A DNA stretch of 64,000 bases from Nocardioides marinisabuli (GTDB taxonomy: Bacteria > Actinomycetota > Actinomycetes > Propionibacteriales > Nocardioidaceae), in assembly GCF_013466785.1 (NCBI RefSeq), contig NZ_CP059163.1, forward strand, positions 3,720,001-3,784,000. The letters are read 5' to 3'. Positions 61,356 to 64,000 of the stretch are shown here, piece by piece. Within the stretch, counting starts at the first letter, position 1. Each line of letters opens with the position of its first letter. Both the position numbers and the translations under genes were made by a program. The notes below the pieces were generated by a model, which ran no database searches, was not told the origin of the DNA, and was given only the letters and a program-made list of their open reading frames with translations.

Positions 61356-62354
61356 TCAGCCGCCGATCGCCGACATCGGACGGTCGGGCTGCAGGAACGT
61401 CGGGTCGTCGATGCCGTGCCCGGCGGCCTTGCCGCGCATCGCCACGACCCAGCGCTGGGCGAGCTCCTCGTCGCTGGCCCCCTCGCGCAGCGCGGCGCGC
61501 AGGTCGGACTCGGAGCGGGCGAAGAGGCAGTTGCGCACCTGGCCGTCGGCCGTCAGCCGCACCCGGTCGCAGTCGCCGCAGAACGGGCGGGTGACCGAGG
61601 CGATCACGCCGACGGTGCCGGGGCCGCCGTCGACGGTGAACAGCTCGGCGGGCGCGCTGCCCCGCGGCTCCTCGGCCGGGGTGAGGGTGAAGGCCTCCGC
61701 GAGGCTGGTGAAGATCTCGTCGGCGGTGATCATGCCCTCGCGGCTCCAGCCGTGCTGGGCGTCGAGGGGCATCTGCTCGATGAAGCGCAGCTCGTAGCCG
61801 CGCTCGAGGCACCACGCCAGGAGCTCCGGTGCCTGGTCCTCGTTCTCGCCGCGCAGCAGCACCGCGTTGACCTTCACCGGCCCCAGCCCGGCCGCCTGCG
61901 CGGCCTCCAGGCCCGCCACCACGTCGTGGAAGCGGTCGCGGCGGGTGATGCGGTGGAAGGTGTCGGCGCGGGCGGTGTCGAGGCTGACGTTGACCCGGTC
62001 GAGGCCGGCCTGCTTGAGCGCCCCCGCGTTGCGGGAGAGCCCGAGCGCGTTGGTGGTGACCGAGATGTCGAGGTCGGGGCCCAGCTCGCGGGTGCGGTGC
62101 ACGATGTCGACGAGCCCGCGACGCACCAGCGGCTCTCCGCCGGTGAAGCGGACCTCGTCGATGCCGAGGTGGCGCACGCCGACGCCGATCAGGCGCACCA
62201 CCTCGTCGTCGGTGAGCACCGAGTCGTCGGGCAGCCAGTCGAGGCCCTCCGCCGGCATGCAGTAGCTGCAGCGCAGGTTGCAGCGGTCGGTGAGCGACAC
62301 CCGGAGGTCTGTCGCCACCCGGCCGTAGCGGTCCTCGAGAAGAAGTGGCTCCAT
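61356..62354 (-). CDS. moaA: GTP 3',8-cyclase MoaA (molybdenum cofactor)
   Basis: First step of Moco synthesis: radical-SAM rearrangement of GTP. 332 residues. N-terminal DRCNLRCSYCMP holds the SAM 4Fe-4S cluster, FTGGEPLVR the SAM-binding glycines, and C-terminal RPFCGDCDRVRLTADGQVRNCLF the second cluster. The C-terminal GG (MSAIGG) is the conserved activating tail. TATGCT 7 nt upstream selects ATG 62354 over ATG 62366. No other moa gene is near. Confidence 0.95.
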   Translation of the reverse strand: MEPLLLEDRYGRVATDLRVSLTDRCNLRCSYCMPAEGLDWLPDDSVLTDDEVVRLIGVGVRHLGIDEVRFTGGEPLVRRGLVDIVHRTRELGPDLDISVTTNALGLSRNAGALKQAGLDRVNVSLDTARADTFHRITRRDRFHDVVAGLEAAQAAGLGPVKVNAVLLRGENEDQAPELLAWCLERGYELRFIEQMPLDAQHGWSREGMITADEIFTSLAEAFTLTPAEEPRGSAPAELFTVDGGPGTVGVIASVTRPFCGDCDRVRLTADGQVRNCLFARSESDLRAALREGASDEELAQRWVVAMRGKAAGHGIDDPTFLQPDRPMSAIGG

Positions 62355-62361
62355 GTGAGGA

Positions 62362-62367
62362 AGCATA
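62362..62367 (-). promoter_or_regulatory. -10 box deciding the moaA start
   Basis: TATGCT on the minus strand, 7 nt before the ATG at 62354. An ATG at 62366 overlaps the box. Confidence 0.5.
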
Positions 62368-62412
62368 CGGGCGAGGCGGGCACCAGGACGGGGCTCGCCA
62401 CGCTCCGGCGGA

Positions 62413-62418
62413 TAACCT
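62413..62418 (+). promoter_or_regulatory. -10 box, leaderless promoter of the SURF1 gene
   Basis: TAACCT 6 nt before the GTG at 62425. Confidence 0.5.
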
Positions 62419-62424
62419 CGAGAC

Positions 62425-63234
62425 GTGCGCTCGTTCCGGTTCATGCTCTCGCGTCGCTGGCTGCTCTTCGGGCTCGCCGTGGTGGTCCTCGCCGCCGGCG
62501 CCTGGTGGCTCGGCCAGTGGCAGTTCGACCGCCTCGAGCAGCGCAAGGCCGACAACGCGGTGGTGCTGGCCAACGAGGAGCAGGACCCCGCCCCCGTCGA
62601 CGAGGTCCTCTCCCCCGGCGGCGACGTCGATCCCGACGACGAGTGGCGGGTGGTCACCGCGACCGGCACCTACGCCCCCGAGGACACCGTGATCGTGCGC
62701 TACCGCACCCGGGACGGCGCCTCGGGCGTCGACGTGGTCGTCCCCCTCGTGACCTCCTCGGGCACCACGCTGCTCGTCGACCGCGGCTGGCTGGCCACCC
62801 GCGCCGCCGGCACCACCCGGCCCGACGACGTCCCGCAGCCGCCCGCCGGCGAGGTCGAGATCTCCGGCTGGGTGCGCGCCGACGGCAGCGGCGACTCCAC
62901 CGCCGTCAGCGACCTGTCCACCCGGGCGGTGAGCAGCGAACGCATCGGCGAGGCCATCGAGCGCGAGGTGTACGGCGGCTTCGTCGACCTGCGCTCCGAG
63001 GACCCGGAGCCCGCGACCGCCCTCGAGCCCGTCGAGATGCCCGAGCTCGACAACGGCCCGCACTTCTTCTACGGCCTGCAGTGGTGGTTCTTCGGCCTGC
63101 TCGCCGTGGGCGGGTTCTTCTACCTGGCCTGGGACGAGCGCCGCGGCCCCCGGCGCCGGCGTACGACGTCGTCGGAGGACGAGCCGACGCAGGACGTCAT
63201 GCGCCGGGCGGAGACGGACGTCCCGACCGCATGA
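62425..63234 (+). CDS. SURF1-family cytochrome oxidase assembly protein
   Basis: 269 residues: N-terminal helix WLLFGLAVVVLAAGAWWLGQWQFDRLEQR with the typical GxWQFxR, an extracytoplasmic domain with TTLLVDRGWL, and a second helix FFYGLQWWFFGLLAVGGFFYL. Helps assemble cytochrome c oxidase (heme a). A basic C-terminal tail follows. Convergent with the ABC transporter. Confidence 0.92.
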   Translation: MRSFRFMLSRRWLLFGLAVVVLAAGAWWLGQWQFDRLEQRKADNAVVLANEEQDPAPVDEVLSPGGDVDPDDEWRVVTATGTYAPEDTVIVRYRTRDGASGVDVVVPLVTSSGTTLLVDRGWLATRAAGTTRPDDVPQPPAGEVEISGWVRADGSGDSTAVSDLSTRAVSSERIGEAIEREVYGGFVDLRSEDPEPATALEPVEMPELDNGPHFFYGLQWWFFGLLAVGGFFYLAWDERRGPRRRRTTSSEDEPTQDVMRRAETDVPTA

Positions 63235-63244
63235 CGTCCCGGCG

Positions 63245-64000
63245 TCAGCCGCGGGCGGAGACGTCGTCGACGAACTGGGTGCGGTAGAGGTCGGCGTAGA
63301 GACCGCCCTCGGCCAGCAGCTCGGCGTGGGTGCCGGACTGGACGATGCGGCCCTCGTCGAGCACCAGGATCAGGTCGGCGTTGCGCACCGTGCTGAGCCG
63401 GTGGGCGATGACGAGCGAGGTGCGGCCCTCCAGGGCGGCGTCGAGGGCGCGCTGCACGGCGGCCTCGGACTCGCTGTCGAGGTGGGCGGTGGCCTCGTCG
63501 AGGACCACGATGCCCGGTGACTTCAGCAGCAGCCGCGCGATCGCGAGCCGCTGGCGCTCACCGCCCGAGAGCCGGTAGCCGCGGTCGCCGACGACGGTGT
63601 CGAGCCCGTCGGGCAGGCGCCGGACGGTCTCGGCGATCTGGGCCGCCTCGAGGCTCGACCAGATCTCGCCGTCGTCGGCGCCGGGACGGGCGTAGAGCAT
63701 GTTGGCGCGGATGGTGTCGTGGAAGAGGTGCGCGTCCTGGGTGACGTAGCCGACCGCGTCCTCGAGGGACTGCAGGCTGACCTCGCGCACGTCGTGGCCG
63801 CCGACGCGCACCGTGCCCGAGGTGGCGTCGTACAGCCGCGCCACGAGGTGCGTGACGGTGGTCTTGCCGGCACCCGACGGCCCGACCAGCGCGACCATCC
63901 GGCCGACGTCGGCGGTGAAGGAGACGTCGTGCAGCACCGGGCCGCTGGCGCCGGCCTCGGGCCGCGCCACGCCCTCGAGGGAGGGCAGGGAGAGCTCGGC
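63245..64000 (-). CDS. ABC transporter, fused permease/ATPase (5' end outside window)
   Basis: The visible C-terminal part is an ATPase of the MsbA/LmrA exporter type: Walker A GPSGAGKTTVTHLVARLYD, Q loop YVTQDAHLFHDTIR, signature LSGGERQRLAIARLLLKSPGIVVLDEATAHLD (Walker B, D loop) and H loop IAHRLSTVRNADLI. The frame stays open to the window end, so the membrane half is presumably encoded beyond 64000. Substrate unknown. Confidence 0.92.
   Translation of the reverse strand, partial: AELSLPSLEGVARPEAGASGPVLHDVSFTADVGRMVALVGPSGAGKTTVTHLVARLYDATSGTVRVGGHDVREVSLQSLEDAVGYVTQDAHLFHDTIRANMLYARPGADDGEIWSSLEAAQIAETVRRLPDGLDTVVGDRGYRLSGGERQRLAIARLLLKSPGIVVLDEATAHLDSESEAAVQRALDAALEGRTSLVIAHRLSTVRNADLILVLDEGRIVQSGTHAELLAEGGLYADLYRTQFVDDVSARG

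Overview
This 64 kb window comes from a very GC-rich actinobacterial chromosome, most likely Nocardioides or a close relative. The evidence is mycothiol biosynthesis (mshC with its usual conserved neighbours), a CBS-containing guaB1, a mabA/inhA-like fabG-fabI pair, fused SecDF, dodecin, many GTG starts, a tRNA gene without encoded CCA, and many genes whose only start signal is a TAnnnT -10 box 6-9 nt before the start codon (leaderless transcription). No phage, integrase, transposase or CRISPR array is visible. The content is mostly core and metabolic.

Layout. 1-8.6 kb: metH (3' end outside the window), PAC2-family gene, then mshC / SCO1664-family / DUF3090 / phosphomutase-like genes, corA and a DUF5703 gene. 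8.6-14.2 kb: aldo/keto reductase, uppP, M20 peptidase, tRNA-Leu(GAG) with terminator, a small unknown protein and a secreted alpha/beta hydrolase. 14.2-17.4 kb: a translationally coupled operon of acyl-CoA-dehydrogenase-like protein, PIG-L deacetylase/SAM-methyltransferase fusion and family 2 glycosyltransferase. 17.5-19.6 kb: a LysR-type effector domain without HTH, then guaB1. 19.6-23.5 kb: a slightly lower-GC patch with a small membrane protein, an ankyrin protein, galK and a DUF2252 protein. 23.6-25.1 kb: a YiaA/B membrane protein and two low-complexity proteins, one with histone-H1-like Lys/Ala repeats.

25.2-35.1 kb: two acyl-CoA dehydrogenases behind a palindromic operator, peptide deformylase, a palindrome-rich spacer, a HIT-like protein, lipoprotein, Nudix hydrolase, SpoU methyltransferase, a siroheme-synthesis fusion, a PEBP protein and an LLM monooxygenase/FMN reductase pair. 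35.1-43.8 kb: class F-like sortase, 22-bp tandem repeats running into the end of a SpoIIE/PP2C phosphatase gene, catalase, glycerophosphodiesterase, alpha/beta hydrolase, TauE exporter, SPFH and NfeD proteins, and an ABC ATPase. 43.9-51.4 kb: a frame-broken unknown gene, secDF, a large zinc-ribbon membrane protein, serB and a SixA-like phosphatase. 51.4-60.7 kb: cyanophycinase-cphA (4-nt overlap), a palindrome-rich spacer, an acyl-CoA ligase, a CphA-related Mur ligase without ATP-grasp (reading frame apparently broken), fabI, fabG and dodecin. 60.8-64 kb: DUF3099 protein, small Cys protein, moaA, SURF1 and an ABC transporter cut by the window end.

Functional themes. The window combines thiol and one-carbon metabolism (metH, mshC), lipid metabolism (fabG/fabI, two acyl-CoA dehydrogenases, acyl-CoA ligase) and nitrogen storage as cyanophycin (cphA plus cyanophycinase). 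The most intriguing parts are the ATP-grasp-less CphA paralogue near cphA, the coupled dehydrogenase/PIG-L-methyltransferase/glycosyltransferase operon of unknown product, and several families of strong intergenic palindromes. All assignments come from reading motifs and context; no database search was run.
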